From: Elioraea tepidiphila DSM 17972
GTDB taxonomy: Bacteria; Pseudomonadota; Alphaproteobacteria; Acetobacterales; Acetobacteraceae
DNA: 46,943 nt
Reading direction: 5' to 3'
Assembly (NCBI RefSeq): GCF_000378465.1
Contig: NZ_KB899927.1
Location: 1-46,943 of the forward strand
The notes under the pieces were generated by a model, which was given only the letters and a program-made list of their open reading frames with translations, did not search any database and was not told where the DNA came from. This document shows positions 26,144-35,737 of this stretch, piece after piece. The position numbers and the translations under genes are program-made. Position 1 is the first letter of the stretch, and the number at the start of each line of letters is the position of its first letter.

Positions 26144-27502
26144 ATGATGCTGCGCACCGCCTGCCGCCTTCGCCGTTGCCGTGACGATGCCGCGCGCACG
26201 CTCGCGCGGCTGTTCGCGTGCCGGAAGGGCGCGACCGCGATCACCTTCGGCGCGATGGCGACCGTGCTGGTCGGCTTCGCCGGGATCGCGGTCGAGGGTG
26301 GCTCCTGGTACGTCGCCCGCCGCGCCGCGCAGACCGCGGCGGACACGGCGGCGCAGGCCGCGGCGGTGGCGGTGGCGTTCAACCGGCCGGCGGCGGCCGC
26401 GGCCCTGGAGACGAGTGCCCGCAACGGCTTCACCAACGGCAGCAACAACACCCTCGTCACCGTCGACCATCCGCCGGCGACCGGCCCGAACACGGGCGAC
26501 GCGACGGCCGTCGAGGTGCGCGTGCGGCGCACCACGCCCTTGCACTTCGCCGCCCTGTTCATGGGCGGCAACGCCGCGATCGAGACGCGCGCGGTCGCGC
26601 GCGCCGTCATCATGGGCGGCGGGTCGGCCTGCATCCTCGCCCTCGGCACGGCCGGCGGCAGCCTGGTGCAGGAGGTCGATCTCTCGCTCGGCGGCAATGC
26701 CAGCGTCACCGCCGCGGCGTGCAGCCTCGCCTCCAACACCTCGATCAGGCAGTTCGGCAACTCGAGGATCACGGCGTTCACGCTCGCCGCGGTCGGCACC
26801 GTGCAGATCGGCAATCCGAACAACGTCACGCTCGAACGCCCGCCCTCGTCGTACCAGCCGCCGATCCAGGATCCGTTCGCCCCGGACGTGCCGGGCACGG
26901 GCATTCCGCTGCCGGCGCAGAGCGGCGCCTGCACCCACACGAACTACTCGGTCAACCCGAACCAGACGCGCAACCTCTCGCCGGGCCGGTACTGCGGCGG
27001 CATGGATCTGAAGGGCAACGCCGTGCTCTCGCCCGGCGTCTATGTGATCCAGAACGGAGACCTGACCGCCAATGCGCAGGCCTCCATCACCTGCCCGAGT
27101 TGCACGCCGGGCAACGGCGTCACCTTCGTCTACACCGGCGAGGCGAACCAGATCGGCGGGCCGAAGATCAATGGCGGCGCGAACATCGACCTGATCGGCG
27201 GCACCGCCGGCTATCCCGGCATCCTGATGTACCAGGACCCGCGCGCGCCCGCCGGCAATGCCGTGAAGCTGAACGGCGGCGCCAACATCCGCACGCGCGG
27301 GCTGTTCTACTTCCCCTCGGCGGACCTGACGATCAACGGCAATTTCGGCGGCAACAACACCACCTGCAAGGCGTTCATCGGCGAGTCGATCACGCTCACC
27401 GGCACGACCGAGCAGACCGTGATCGTGGACGGGTGCCAGGCGCTCGGGCTCGACCCGGCCACCGCGCTGCCGCAGATCCGCGTCGTGCGGCTGGTGGAGT
27501 AG
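26144..27502 (+). CDS. TadG-like Tad pilus protein
   Basis: 452-residue TadE/TadG-family protein. A basic start and KGATAITFGAMATVLVGFAG give the pseudopilin-like leader and helix (about 29-50). The TadG N-terminal block follows (VEGGSWYVARRAAQTAADTA, AQAAAVAVA). The rest is Gly/Asn-rich and beta-repetitive (LSLGGNASVTAAACSLASNT, LSPGRYCGGMDLKGNAVLSP, GGANIDLIGGTAGYPGILMY) with paired Cys (SACIL, AACSL, SGACTH, RYCGG, TCPSCTPG, TTCKAF, DGCQAL), suggesting a disulphide-rich extracytoplasmic beta structure. Such tails are common in alphaproteobacterial TadG-like proteins. It is likely a minor pilin or tip/adhesive component. It starts the plus-strand unit with the two TadE genes. Confidence 0.82.
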   Translation: MMLRTACRLRRCRDDAARTLARLFACRKGATAITFGAMATVLVGFAGIAVEGGSWYVARRAAQTAADTAAQAAAVAVAFNRPAAAAALETSARNGFTNGSNNTLVTVDHPPATGPNTGDATAVEVRVRRTTPLHFAALFMGGNAAIETRAVARAVIMGGGSACILALGTAGGSLVQEVDLSLGGNASVTAAACSLASNTSIRQFGNSRITAFTLAAVGTVQIGNPNNVTLERPPSSYQPPIQDPFAPDVPGTGIPLPAQSGACTHTNYSVNPNQTRNLSPGRYCGGMDLKGNAVLSPGVYVIQNGDLTANAQASITCPSCTPGNGVTFVYTGEANQIGGPKINGGANIDLIGGTAGYPGILMYQDPRAPAGNAVKLNGGANIRTRGLFYFPSADLTINGNFGGNNTTCKAFIGESITLTGTTEQTVIVDGCQALGLDPATALPQIRVVRLVE

Positions 27503-27506
27503 CGCG

Positions 27507-27953
27507 ATGCGCCGGCTCTTCTCCCGTCTCGGCCGCTGCCGCTCGGGGGTCTCGGCCGTCGAGTTCGGCGTGATCGCGCCGGCGATGATCGTGCTGCTCG
27601 CCGGGCTGGTCGATGTGGCCGGGGCGATGCAGCAGACCATCCGGCTGGAGAACGCGGCCCGCGCCGGCGCCCAGTACGCGATGAGCTTTCCCGAGAACAC
27701 CGCCGGCATCATGACGGCGACCGCGGCCGCGGTCGGCGGAACCGGGGCGACGGTTGCGGTGGTGCCGGCCTATTGCGCCTGCCCTGGCGGCAGCACGGCG
27801 GTCGTGTCCTGCGAGGGCACGCCCTGCGGCGGGGCGCCCGCAGGCGTCTATGTCGGCATCACCGTCACCCGGCCCTATGCCGCGATCATCGGCATCGGCG
27901 GCTATGTGCTGCCGAGCACGCTCAGCGGCTCGGCGGTCGCCCGTGTGCGCTGA
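27507..27953 (+). CDS. tadE: TadE-like minor pilin, copy 1
   Basis: 148-residue pseudopilin. The leader and helix read RSGVSAVEFGVIAPAMIVLLAGLVD, with cleavage expected after the Gly before VSAVEFG and Glu5 conserved, followed by QQTIRLENAARAGAQYAM as in TadE. The extracytoplasmic part carries two close Cys pairs (YCACPGG; SCEGTPCGG) and ends in a beta-like VTRPYAAIIGIGGYVLPSTL. CpaA should process it. It begins four bases after the TadG-like gene and overlaps the next gene by 11 bases. Confidence 0.88.
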   Translation: MRRLFSRLGRCRSGVSAVEFGVIAPAMIVLLAGLVDVAGAMQQTIRLENAARAGAQYAMSFPENTAGIMTATAAAVGGTGATVAVVPAYCACPGGSTAVVSCEGTPCGGAPAGVYVGITVTRPYAAIIGIGGYVLPSTLSGSAVARVR

Positions 27954-28356
27954 GCGGGCGCGCGTCCGGGGGCTGATCGCGCCGCGCCGCGGGCGGAGCG
28001 CGGGCGGCGCCGCGCTCGAATTCGCGCTCGTCGCGCCCGTGTTCCTGATGCTCGTGTTCGGCATCATCGATTTCTCGCGCTACGCCTTCTCGGTGATCTC
28101 GGTGCGCCAGGCGGCGGCCGAGGCGGTGCGCGCCGCCTCCCTGGGGCGCACGGTGGCGGAGGTGCAGCGGATCGCGCGGGCGCGGGCGCCGTTCCTCGGC
28201 GAGGCGCTGACGGTGAGCTGCACGGGCTGCGGCGGCACCGATCCGGCGGTCGCGCGCACCTACCGCGTCACGGCGAGTGCGACGTTCACCTTCCTGCTGC
28301 CCTACACGCTCGGGCAACCGATCACGATCAGCGAGGTGACCGAGGTCACGTACTGA
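27943..28356 (+). CDS. tadE: TadE-like minor pilin, copy 2
   Basis: 137-residue TadE-family pseudopilin. SAGGAALEFALVAPVFLMLVFGIIDFSRYAFSV in short blocks is the TadE signature, with cleavage near GG/AALEF, then the RQAAAEAVRAASLGRT block. A Cys pair lies in VSCTGCGG. The C-terminus is a beta strand-like FTFLLPYTLGQPITISEVTE. GTG 27943 is chosen because it begins the shared domain and overlaps the first tadE by 11 bases; the open frame further upstream is antisense noise. It is the last gene of the plus-strand pilus unit. Confidence 0.85.
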   Translation: MCAERARVRGLIAPRRGRSAGGAALEFALVAPVFLMLVFGIIDFSRYAFSVISVRQAAAEAVRAASLGRTVAEVQRIARARAPFLGEALTVSCTGCGGTDPAVARTYRVTASATFTFLLPYTLGQPITISEVTEVTY

Positions 28357-28518
28357 GCGTCGCGCGCCGCCGAATCGTCACCGTAACGAGACGCGGCGCC
28401 GCGATGCCGCGGGCGCGGGCTGGCCATCGGGGAACGGCCGTGCGACGGTCGCCGCGGTTCCTGCCACGCCTGGCCGTGGCCTGTCCTGTCCTGCCCACCC
28501 GACGCGAGAGACCCCCCG

Positions 28519-29163
28519 ATGACGCTCAAGGCCGCGGTGCTGCCGGTCACGCCGCTCCAGCAGAACTGCTCGATCTTCTGGGACGACCAGGACCGCCGCG
28601 CGAGCGTGATCGATCCGGGCGGCGAGCCCGACCGGATCGCCGCGGTGCTCGGCGAGCTTGACCTCACCGCCGAGCGGATCCTGCTGACGCACGGGCATAT
28701 CGACCATGCGGGCGGCGCGGCCGCACTCGCCGAGGCGCTCGGCGTGCCGATCTGGGGCCCCGCGATCGAGGACCGGTTCCTGCTCGAGGGGCTCGCGGCG
28801 CAGGGCCGCGCCTACGGCGTGCCCGAGGCGCGCGCGGTGACGCCCGATCGCTGGCTCGCCGAGGGCGACTCGGTGCCGATCGCCGGGCTCGACTTCGCGG
28901 TGCTCCACTGCCCCGGCCACACGCCGGGCCATGTCGTGTTCGTCTCGACCGCCGCGCGCGTGGCGATCGTCGGCGATGTGCTGTTCCGCGGCTCGATCGG
29001 CCGCACCGACTTCCCCTATGGCGATGCCGAGGCGCTGGTAACGGCGATCCGCACCAAGCTGTTCCCGCTCGGCGACGACATGGTGTTCCTGTGCGGCCAC
29101 GGCCCGGGCGGCACCTTAGGCGAGGAGCGGCGCAGCAACCCCTTCGTCGGTGACGGGTGCTGA
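28519..29163 (+). CDS. MBL-fold hydrolase (hydroxyacylglutathione hydrolase-like)
   Basis: Metallo-beta-lactamase-fold enzyme of 214 residues, close to the GloB/YcbL type II glyoxalase branch that hydrolyses acyl-glutathione thioesters. Metal-binding residues are complete: THGHIDHAGG (H58, H60, D62, H63), CPGHTPGH (about H134), GDVLFRGSIGRTDFP (Asp about 153) and LCGHGPGGTLGEER (about H194). The GSIGRTDFPYGD block is characteristic of YcbL-like proteins, which lack the C-terminal glutathione-binding domain of GloB. ATG 28519 fits the family start (MTLKAAVLPVTPLQQNCSI). Its stop is nine bases from the convergent fabI stop. Confidence 0.88.
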   Translation: MTLKAAVLPVTPLQQNCSIFWDDQDRRASVIDPGGEPDRIAAVLGELDLTAERILLTHGHIDHAGGAAALAEALGVPIWGPAIEDRFLLEGLAAQGRAYGVPEARAVTPDRWLAEGDSVPIAGLDFAVLHCPGHTPGHVVFVSTAARVAIVGDVLFRGSIGRTDFPYGDAEALVTAIRTKLFPLGDDMVFLCGHGPGGTLGEERRSNPFVGDGC

Positions 29164-29172
29164 GCGCGCGCG

Positions 29173-30018
29173 TCAGACCGTGGTGATGTCCGGCGCGTCC
29201 ACCGCCTTCATGCCGACGATGTGGTAGCCGCAATCCACGTGGTGCACCTCGCCGGTGACGCCCGAGGACAGCTCCGACAGCAGATAGACGCCCGCGCCGC
29301 CAACATCCTCGATCGTGACGTTCCGTTTCAGCGGCGAATTGTACTGGTTCCATTTCAGGATGTAGCGGAAATCGCCGATCCCGCTCGCCGCCAGCGTCTT
29401 GATCGGCCCCGCGCTGATCGCGTTCACGCGGATGCCCTCGCCACCCAGATCGGCGGCGAGATAGCGCACCGAGGCCTCGAGCGCCGCCTTGGCGACCCCC
29501 ATGACGTTGTAGTGGGGCGTCACCCGCTCCGCGCCGAGATAGGTGAGCGTGAGCAGCGCCCCCCCCGGCTTCATCAGCTTCACCGCGCGCTGGCAGATCG
29601 CGGTGAAGGAGTAGCAGGAGATGTCCAGGCTCTTCAGGAAGTTCTCGCGCGTGGTGTCGAGGTAGCGGCCCTTGAGCTGGTCCTTGTCCGACCAGGCGAT
29701 CGCGTGGACGAGGAAGTCGAGCCCGCCCCAGCGCGCCGCCAGCTCCGCGAAGACCGCGTCGATCGAGGCTTCCTCGATGACGTCGCAGGGCAGCACGATG
29801 CTGCTGCCGACCGAGGCGGCGAGCGGCTCGACCCGCTTGAGCAGCGCCTCGCCCTGGTAGGTGAAGGCGAGCTCGGCTCCCTGGGCGGCGCAGGCGGCCG
29901 CGATGCCCCAGGCGATCGAGCGGTCGTTCGCCACCCCCATCACCAGGCCCCGCCGTCCCTGCATCAAGGTCCCGGAAGGCGCCGTCACGCGGGCCGTCGC
30001 GGCATCATCCATCGCCAT
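29173..30018 (-). CDS. fabI: Enoyl-[acyl-carrier-protein] reductase (NADH)
   Basis: Last step of each fatty-acid elongation cycle: reduces trans-2-enoyl-ACP with NADH. 281 residues, cytoplasmic. The nucleotide site is [18 protein letters not shown]. The catalytic Tyr-x6-Lys is [13 protein letters not shown], preceded by [14 protein letters not shown], and the substrate loop [12 protein letters not shown] follows. The C-terminus ends GYHIVGM and a short extension. ATG 30018 (MAMDDAA) is preceded by AGGA; ATG 30012 is an alternative. It is divergent from pdxH with about 110 bases between them, an arrangement seen in other Rhodospirillales. Confidence 0.96.
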   Translation of the reverse strand: MAMDDAATARVTAPSGTLMQGRRGLVMGVANDRSIAWGIAAACAAQGAELAFTYQGEALLKRVEPLAASVGSSIVLPCDVIEEASIDAVFAELAARWGGLDFLVHAIAWSDKDQLKGRYLDTTRENFLKSLDISCYSFTAICQRAVKLMKPGGALLTLTYLGAERVTPHYNVMGVAKAALEASVRYLAADLGGEGIRVNAISAGPIKTLAASGIGDFRYILKWNQYNSPLKRNVTIEDVGGAGVYLLSELSSGVTGEVHHVDCGYHIVGMKAVDAPDITTV

Positions 30019-30131
30019 CCTGCCATCCTGCCTCTGCCGCCTTGGTGGCACGTGGCACGCGCGCCGGGCAAGAGGGTCTGGACAGGGCCCGCGGTGCGCG
30101 CACATTCGCCGGCGAGCAACGGAGAGCGGAT

Positions 30132-30722
30132 GTGGCGGAGCCCGAAGACCCGATCGCGCGGTTCGAGGCCTGGATGGCCGAGGCGGCGAAGACCGAACCG
30201 AACGACCCGAACGCGGTCTGCCTCGCCACCGCCACCCCGGACGGGCGGCCCTCGGCGCGCATGGTGCTGCTGAAGGGCGTCGATGCGCGCGGCTTCGTCT
30301 TCTACACCAACCTCGAGAGCCGCAAGGGCGGGGAGCTCCGTGCCAACCCGCAGGCGGCGCTGTGCTTCCACTGGAAGAGCCAGACCCGATCGGTGCGGGT
30401 AGAGGGGCCGGTCGAGACGGTGGCGGACGTCGAGGCGGATGCCTATTACGCCTCGCGTTCGCGCGGCTCGCGCATCGGCGCCTGGGCCTCGAAGCAGTCG
30501 CGCCCGCTGGAAGGGCGCTGGGCGCTGGAGAAGGCGGTCGCCGAGTACACGCTGAAATTCGGCCTCGGCGAGATCCCGCGCCCGCCCTTCTGGTCGGGGT
30601 TCCGGCTGGTGCCGCGCGCGATCGAGTTCTGGCGCGACATGCCGTTCCGCCTGCATGAGCGGGTGGTCTATCGCCGCGACGCCCCCGGTGCCCCGTGGCG
30701 GACCGAACTGCTCTATCCGTGA
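30132..30722 (+). CDS. pdxH: Pyridoxamine 5'-phosphate oxidase
   Basis: FMN-dependent oxidase converting pyridoxine or pyridoxamine phosphate to pyridoxal phosphate. 196 residues from GTG 30132, which has GGAG seven bases upstream. The start is chosen because the family N-terminus ([13 protein letters not shown]) begins there, although the frame is open to 30042. Conserved blocks are [39 protein letters not shown], then [10 protein letters not shown] and the C-terminal [17 protein letters not shown] with [10 protein letters not shown]. Its stop overlaps the next gene (GTGA). Confidence 0.95.
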   Translation: MAEPEDPIARFEAWMAEAAKTEPNDPNAVCLATATPDGRPSARMVLLKGVDARGFVFYTNLESRKGGELRANPQAALCFHWKSQTRSVRVEGPVETVADVEADAYYASRSRGSRIGAWASKQSRPLEGRWALEKAVAEYTLKFGLGEIPRPPFWSGFRLVPRAIEFWRDMPFRLHERVVYRRDAPGAPWRTELLYP

Positions 30723-32191
30723 GCGAGGCCGACGGGCAGGCGGAGATCGTCGCCTTCCTCGCGCGCCTCGCCGGCCGCCCGCCGGTCGAGACCCATATCA
30801 GCCGCGTCTTCGTCGGCCGCGACACGGTCTGGAAGCTGCGCAAGCCGGTGCGGCTCTCCTTCCTCGACTTCTCCTCGCTCGCGGCGCGCGAGCGGTACAG
30901 CCGCCGCGAGCTCGCGCTCAACGCGCCGCACGCGCCCGGGCTCTACCGCGATGTCGTGCCGGTCACGCGCGCCCCCGACGGCCGGCTCGCCCTCGGCGGC
31001 GCGGGCGAGGTGGTCGATTGGGTCGTGCGCATGGCGCCGGTGCCGGCGGAGGATTTCCTCGACCGCGTCGCCGCGCGCGGCGCGCTGACGCCCACGCTGC
31101 TCGACGCGCTCGGCGATGCGGTGGCGGCGATGCATGGCGCGCTGCCCGCGATGCCCGGGGTCGATGCGGTCGCGGCGATGGCGCGTGTGATCGCCGGCAA
31201 TGCCCGCGCGGCCGAGGAGGCGGGGCTCGCGCCCGCGGCGGTCGGCGCGTGGCGCGCGGCCGCCGAGGCGCGTCATGCCGCGCTCGCGCCATGGTTGAAC
31301 GCGCGCGCGCGCGACGGCTTCGTCCGGCGCGCGCATGGCGACCTGCATCTCGGCAATCTCTGTCTCTGGCAGGGGCGGCCGGTGCCGTTCGACGCGCTGG
31401 AGTTCGACGAGGATCTCGCCACCATCGATCTCGGTTACGACCTCGCCTTCCTGCTGATGGACCTCGAGGCGCGGGCGGACCGCGCGGCGGCGAACCGGGT
31501 GCTGAACCGCTATGTCGCGCGCACCGGCGATGTCGCGCTGACGCGCGGCCTGCCGCTGTGGCTCTCCTGCCGGGCGATGGTGCGCGCGCATGTGCTGGCG
31601 CGGCTCGGCGCCGAGGAGGCCGCGCGCTACCTCGCCTTCGCCCAGGCCGCGCTCGACCCCCCGCCGCCCTGCCTGGTCGCCATCGGCGGGCTGCAGGGCA
31701 CCGGCAAGACCACGCTCGCGCGCGCGCTCGCCCCCGCGCTCGGCGCCGCGCCGGGCGCCCTGATCCTGCGGACGGACGAGATCCGCAAGCGGCTCGCCGG
31801 CCTCGCACCCGAGGAGCGGCTGCCGCAGGACGCCTACACGCGCGCGGCCACCGAAGCGGTCTATGCCGCGCTGGAGGAGGCGGCCGCGACGGCACTCGCC
31901 GGCGGCCATGCCGCGATCGCCGACGCGGTGTTCCTCGACCCGGCCGAACGGGCCCGGATCGCGGCGATCGCCACTGCCGCCGGCGTGGCCTTCCGCGGCC
32001 TCTGGCTCGACGCGCCGCTCGCGGTGCTGGAGGCGCGGCTGATGGCGCGCCAGGGCGATGCCTCGGACGCCGATGTGGCGGTGCTGCGGCAGGCGGCCGC
32101 GCGCGACCCCGGGCCGATCGCCTGGGCGCGGCTCGACGCCGCCGCCCCCGACATGCAGGATCGCGCCCGGAGCCTGATCGCGAACCCGTGA
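30719..32191 (+). CDS. Aminoglycoside-phosphotransferase-like / P-loop kinase fusion
   Basis: 490-residue two-domain protein (COG2187 fused to COG0645). Residues about 1-320 form a kinase-like APH domain, with [12 protein letters not shown] as the catalytic loop and [20 protein letters not shown] as the metal-binding region. The C-terminal domain (about 325-490) is a zeta-toxin/gluconokinase-like P-loop kinase: [15 protein letters not shown], then [12 protein letters not shown] and a lid-like [14 protein letters not shown]. Substrates are unknown. The domain pair is widespread in Proteobacteria. GTG 30719 overlaps the pdxH stop by four bases, so expression is coupled to PLP synthesis, which hints at, but does not prove, a metabolite-kinase role. 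Confidence 0.85.
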   Translation: MSEADGQAEIVAFLARLAGRPPVETHISRVFVGRDTVWKLRKPVRLSFLDFSSLAARERYSRRELALNAPHAPGLYRDVVPVTRAPDGRLALGGAGEVVDWVVRMAPVPAEDFLDRVAARGALTPTLLDALGDAVAAMHGALPAMPGVDAVAAMARVIAGNARAAEEAGLAPAAVGAWRAAAEARHAALAPWLNARARDGFVRRAHGDLHLGNLCLWQGRPVPFDALEFDEDLATIDLGYDLAFLLMDLEARADRAAANRVLNRYVARTGDVALTRGLPLWLSCRAMVRAHVLARLGAEEAARYLAFAQAALDPPPPCLVAIGGLQGTGKTTLARALAPALGAAPGALILRTDEIRKRLAGLAPEERLPQDAYTRAATEAVYAALEEAAATALAGGHAAIADAVFLDPAERARIAAIATAAGVAFRGLWLDAPLAVLEARLMARQGDASDADVAVLRQAAARDPGPIAWARLDAAAPDMQDRARSLIANP

Positions 32192-32251
32192 TGCGTCGCC
32201 TTGTGACGTGCTAGGATTCGCATCGGAGAGACGAACCACAGGGGAAGGCGC

Positions 32252-33127
32252 ATGGCCTACCGCAAGTTGCTGCTGCCCGTGATCGGCACCGAGGCCGGCG
32301 AGGCCGCGCTCACCACCGCCTTCATGGCGGCGCGCATCTGGAAGGCGCATGTGCACGGCCTGCATGTGCGCATCGATCCGCGCGACGTCGCCCCGCTCGC
32401 GGGCGAGGGCCTGTCGGGCGCGATGATCGAGGAGATGATGAGCGCGACCGAGCGCGAAAGCGCCGAGCGCGCCCAGGGCGTGCAGGCGCTGTTCTCGCGC
32501 TATGTCGAGGAGCACGGGATTCCGATCGTCACCGACCCGGCGGCCGCGTTCAGCGCCGGCGCGGTGACGGCGAGCTTCGGCTCGGTGGTCGGGCGCGAGG
32601 AGGACGTGGTCGCGCAGCAGGCGCGGCTGTCGGACTTCGTCGTGCTCGCGCACCCCGAGGCGGGCGACGACGTCTCGACCTCCGACGCGCTGCACGCGGT
32701 GCTGTTCGATTCCGGCCGGCCCGTGATGGTCGCGGCCCGCACCGCGCCCGCGCATCTCGGCCGGCGCGTCTGCATCGGCTGGAACGGCACCGCCGAATCG
32801 GCCGCCGCGGTCGCCGGCGGGCTGCCCTGGATCGAGCGCGCCGAGGCGGTCGCCGTGCTGCACGCCGAGGAGTACCAGCGCCGCGGGCCCGACGTCACCG
32901 GCCTGATCGACTATCTCGCCTGGCACGGCGTGAAGGCGGAGACGAAGCAGTTCAGGCCCGTGAACAACTCGGTCGGTGCCGGCATGCTCGCCGCCGCCAA
33001 GGAGTTCAATGCCGACCTGCTGATCATGGGCGCCTACAGCCACAGCCGACTGCGCCAGCTCATCCTCGGCGGCGTGACACGCCATGTGCTGGAGCACGCG
33101 GACCTGACGCTGCTGATGAGCCGCTGA
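32252..33127 (+). CDS. Tandem universal stress protein
   Basis: 291-residue cytoplasmic UspA-family protein with two Usp units. The first (about 1-150) begins YRKLLLPVIGTEAGEAAL; the second starts at RRVCIGWNGTAESAAAVAGG. The second unit keeps an ATP-binding-like loop, GAYSHSRLRQLILGGVT, close to G2xG9xG(S/T), while the first lacks it. The ribosome site GGGGAAGG precedes ATG 32252. Its stop directly abuts the convergent ackA stop (TGATCA at 33125-33130). Neighbouring acetate-kinase genes are commonly linked with Usp genes in Proteobacteria. Confidence 0.9.
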   Translation: MAYRKLLLPVIGTEAGEAALTTAFMAARIWKAHVHGLHVRIDPRDVAPLAGEGLSGAMIEEMMSATERESAERAQGVQALFSRYVEEHGIPIVTDPAAAFSAGAVTASFGSVVGREEDVVAQQARLSDFVVLAHPEAGDDVSTSDALHAVLFDSGRPVMVAARTAPAHLGRRVCIGWNGTAESAAAVAGGLPWIERAEAVAVLHAEEYQRRGPDVTGLIDYLAWHGVKAETKQFRPVNNSVGAGMLAAAKEFNADLLIMGAYSHSRLRQLILGGVTRHVLEHADLTLLMSR

Positions 33128-34309
33128 TCAGGCGCGCAGCAGCCGCAGCGTCTCCAGCGCGATCATGCGCTCCTCGTCGGTGGGGATGCGCAGCACGCGC
33201 ACGCGGCTCGCCGGCGTCGAGAGCACGGTCTCGCCACGCGCGTTCGCGGCCGCATCGAGCGCGATGCCGAGCCAGCCCATCCCCTCGCACACCGCGGCGC
33301 GGATGGCGGCGCTGTTCTCGCCGATGCCGGCGGTGAAGGCGAGCGCGTCGAGCCCGCCGAGCGCGGCCGTGAGCGCGCCGAGCTCCTTGCGGATGCGATA
33401 GACGAAGTAGGCGATCGCCTCCTGCGCCTCGGCCGTGCCCGCCCGTTCCAGGGCGCGCATGTCGCTCGACAGGCCGGACAGGCCCTTGAGCCCGCTCTCG
33501 TGGTAGAGCAGCCGCGTCAGCGCCGGCGCGTCGTAGCCCTCCGCCGTCAGCAGGTGCAGCACGACGCCGGGATCGAGCTGGCCCGAGCGGGTGCCCATCG
33601 GCAGGCCGTCGAGCGCCGTGAAGCCCATCGTCGAGTCGATCGAGCGGCCGTCGCGGATCGCGCACATCGAGGCGCCGTTGCCGAGATGCGCGACGACGAC
33701 GCGCCCGCGGGCGATCTCCGGCGCCACCTCGGCGAGCCGCATGGCGATGTAGGCGTAGGAGAGGCCGTGGAAGCCGTAGCGCCGGATGCCGCGCCGCCAG
33801 AGCGCGCGCGGCAGCGCGAAGGTATCGGCGACCCAGGGATGGCCGCGGTGGAAGGCGGTGTCGAAGCAGGCCACCTGCATCACCCCGGGATGCAGCTCGG
33901 CCATGGCGTCGATGCCGGCGAGGTTGTGCGGCTGGTGCAGCGGCGCGAGCGGCGCGAGCGCCGCGAGCTCGGCGCGGATGGCCGGATCGATCACCACCGG
34001 CGCGGCGAGCGTGGCACCCCCATGCACGACCCGATGCCCGATCGCGACGATGCGATGCTGCCCGGCCACGCGCGCGAGGGCTGTGCCGATCGCGGCGAGG
34101 GCGGCGCGGTGGTCGCGCGGACCCTCGCCCTGTCCCCACGCCTCCTCGGCGACGGTCGTTCCCGCGGCATCGCGCAGCGCGAGGCGCGGCGCGAGCCCGA
34201 TCGCCTCGATCTGGCCCGACAGCAGCGAGGTCAGCGCCGCGTCGGCCGCGAACAGCTCCACCTTGATCGAGGACGAGCCCGCGTTGACGACCAGGACCGT
34301 GTCGGTCAC
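33128..34309 (-). CDS. ackA: Acetate kinase
   Basis: Interconverts acetate plus ATP and acetyl phosphate; 393 residues. It opens VLVVNAGSSSIKVELF, the acetate/propionate kinase signature 1, and has GHRVVHGG. Active-site blocks are QVACFDTAFHRGHPWVADTF in part, RYGFHGLSYAYIA, VVAHLGNGASMCAIRDGRS, DSTMGFTALDGLPMGTRSG and FTAGIGENSAAIR. GTG 34309 overlaps the stop of the MaoC-Pta gene (GTGA), so the two enzymes of acetyl-CoA/acetate exchange are translationally coupled. Confidence 0.95.
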   Translation of the reverse strand: MTDTVLVVNAGSSSIKVELFAADAALTSLLSGQIEAIGLAPRLALRDAAGTTVAEEAWGQGEGPRDHRAALAAIGTALARVAGQHRIVAIGHRVVHGGATLAAPVVIDPAIRAELAALAPLAPLHQPHNLAGIDAMAELHPGVMQVACFDTAFHRGHPWVADTFALPRALWRRGIRRYGFHGLSYAYIAMRLAEVAPEIARGRVVVAHLGNGASMCAIRDGRSIDSTMGFTALDGLPMGTRSGQLDPGVVLHLLTAEGYDAPALTRLLYHESGLKGLSGLSSDMRALERAGTAEAQEAIAYFVYRIRKELGALTAALGGLDALAFTAGIGENSAAIRAAVCEGMGWLGIALDAAANARGETVLSTPASRVRVLRIPTDEERMIALETLRLLRA

Positions 34310-35724
34310 GCCGCGCCGTCCGCGGCCGGCACCGCCGAGACCCCCGTCGTCTGCCAGTGCCGGTACAGCACCGCGAGCGCGGCCGAGGCGAGGCGCGCGC
34401 GCACATCGTCGGCCCGGCTGGTCAGCATCACCGGCACCGAGGCGCCGAGCACCAGCCCGGCCGCATCCGCCTGCGCGACGAAGGTCAGGTTCTTCGCCAG
34501 CATGTTGCCCGCTTCGAGATTCGGCACCACCAGGATCTCGGCCCGGCCCGCGACCAGCGAGGTGATCCCCTTGGTGCGCGCGGCATCGCAGTCGATCGCG
34601 TTGTCCATCGCCAGCGGCCCATCGACGAGGCCGCCCGTGATCTGGCCGCGATCGGCCATCTTGGACAGCACCGCCGCGTCGATCGAGGACGGGATCGAGG
34701 GGTTCACCGTCTCCACCGCGCTCATCACCGCGACCTTCGGCTTGGCGATCCCGATCGCGCGCGCGAGCTCGATCGCGTTCTGCGTGATGTCCGCCTTGGT
34801 CATCAGGTCGGGCAGGATGTTGATCGCCGCGTCCGTGACGATCAGCAGGTGATCGAGCACCGGCGCGTCGAGCACGAAGGCGTGGCTGACGCGGCGCTTG
34901 GTGCGCAGCCCCCCCTCGCGCTTGACGATCTCGGCGAGCAGCTCGTCGGAATGGAGCGCGCCCTTCATCACCGCCTGCGCCCGGCCCTCGTGCACCAGGG
35001 CGACCGCGCGCTCGGCCGAGGCGTGGCTGTGCGGCGTCTCGACGATCTCGATGCCGGCGAGATCGAGCCCGGCCCCGGCGGCCGCCGCCTCGATGCGCGC
35101 GCGCGGGCCGACCAGGATCGGCACGATCAGCCGCGCCTTCGCCGCCTCGATCGCGCCGGCGAGGCTCGGGGAGTCGCAGGGATGTGCGATCGCGGTCGGC
35201 AGCGGGGCGAGCGGCGCGCAGGCGGCGATCAGCGCGTCGAACTTGGCGCGCCGGTGCAGCGCGAGCCGCGGCAGCCCGGCATCCTCCAGCGTGACGCGCC
35301 GTGTCGGCGCCGCGACCTCGGCCTCGGCCTCCGCCACCACCGTGCCGTGCTGGTTCACCGCGCGGCCGTCGAACACGATCACCGAGTCGGCCAGCTTCAG
35401 CTTCGCCGTCACGGTGGTGGTCAGCGTGTCGCCGACGCGGGCGGGGGCGAGGAACCGCACGGTCTGGCTGCGGTAGCACGTGCCCGGCCCGGGCAGGCGG
35501 TTGCCGAGCACCGAGGAGAACAGCGACGCGATCCACATGCCGGGCGCCACCGCCGGCTCGTCGTCGCCCTCGCCCTGCCGGCCCGGCAGGTGGATCGGGT
35601 TCAGGTTGCCCGAGGCGTGCGCGAACAGCACGAGATCATCCGCCGTCAGCACCCGCGTCTCGCTGGCGCTGTCGCCGACGGCGATCTCGTCATAGGTGCG
35701 GTTGACGGCCCGGCGCGGGGTCAC
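34306..35724 (-). CDS. MaoC-like hydratase fused to phosphate acetyl/butyryltransferase
   Basis: 472-residue bifunctional protein. Residues about 1-140 are a MaoC-type hot-dog domain (FAHASGNLNPIHLPGRQ; the Asn and His positions fit R-hydratases). About 165-460 is a Pta/Ptb-type acyl transferase exchanging CoA and phosphate: AVMKGALHSDELLAEIVKRE, HAFVLDAPVLDHLLIVTDAA, VAVMSAVETVNPSIPSSIDA and ILVVPNLEAGNMLAKNLTFV. The enoyl-CoA hydratase/phosphate acetyltransferase fusion is a known alphaproteobacterial form and works with the adjacent AckA. GTG 35724 gives no strong ribosome site, but the domain begins close by. It starts 13 bases after the binding-protein gene stop. Confidence 0.9.
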   Translation of the reverse strand: MTPRRAVNRTYDEIAVGDSASETRVLTADDLVLFAHASGNLNPIHLPGRQGEGDDEPAVAPGMWIASLFSSVLGNRLPGPGTCYRSQTVRFLAPARVGDTLTTTVTAKLKLADSVIVFDGRAVNQHGTVVAEAEAEVAAPTRRVTLEDAGLPRLALHRRAKFDALIAACAPLAPLPTAIAHPCDSPSLAGAIEAAKARLIVPILVGPRARIEAAAAGAGLDLAGIEIVETPHSHASAERAVALVHEGRAQAVMKGALHSDELLAEIVKREGGLRTKRRVSHAFVLDAPVLDHLLIVTDAAINILPDLMTKADITQNAIELARAIGIAKPKVAVMSAVETVNPSIPSSIDAAVLSKMADRGQITGGLVDGPLAMDNAIDCDAARTKGITSLVAGRAEILVVPNLEAGNMLAKNLTFVAQADAAGLVLGASVPVMLTSRADDVRARLASAALAVLYRHWQTTGVSAVPAADGAA

Positions 35725-35737
35725 GCGGCGCGGCCCG

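Noticed and set aside
32192-32251. sigma-factor promoter before the universal stress gene
   Set aside because: TTGTGA and TAGGAT are present but only a few bases apart, so they cannot be a -35/-10 pair.
30713-33097. 794-codon minus-strand frame opposite the kinase fusion and Usp genes
   Set aside because: Antisense shadow; the plus-strand proteins have full motif sets and ribosome sites.
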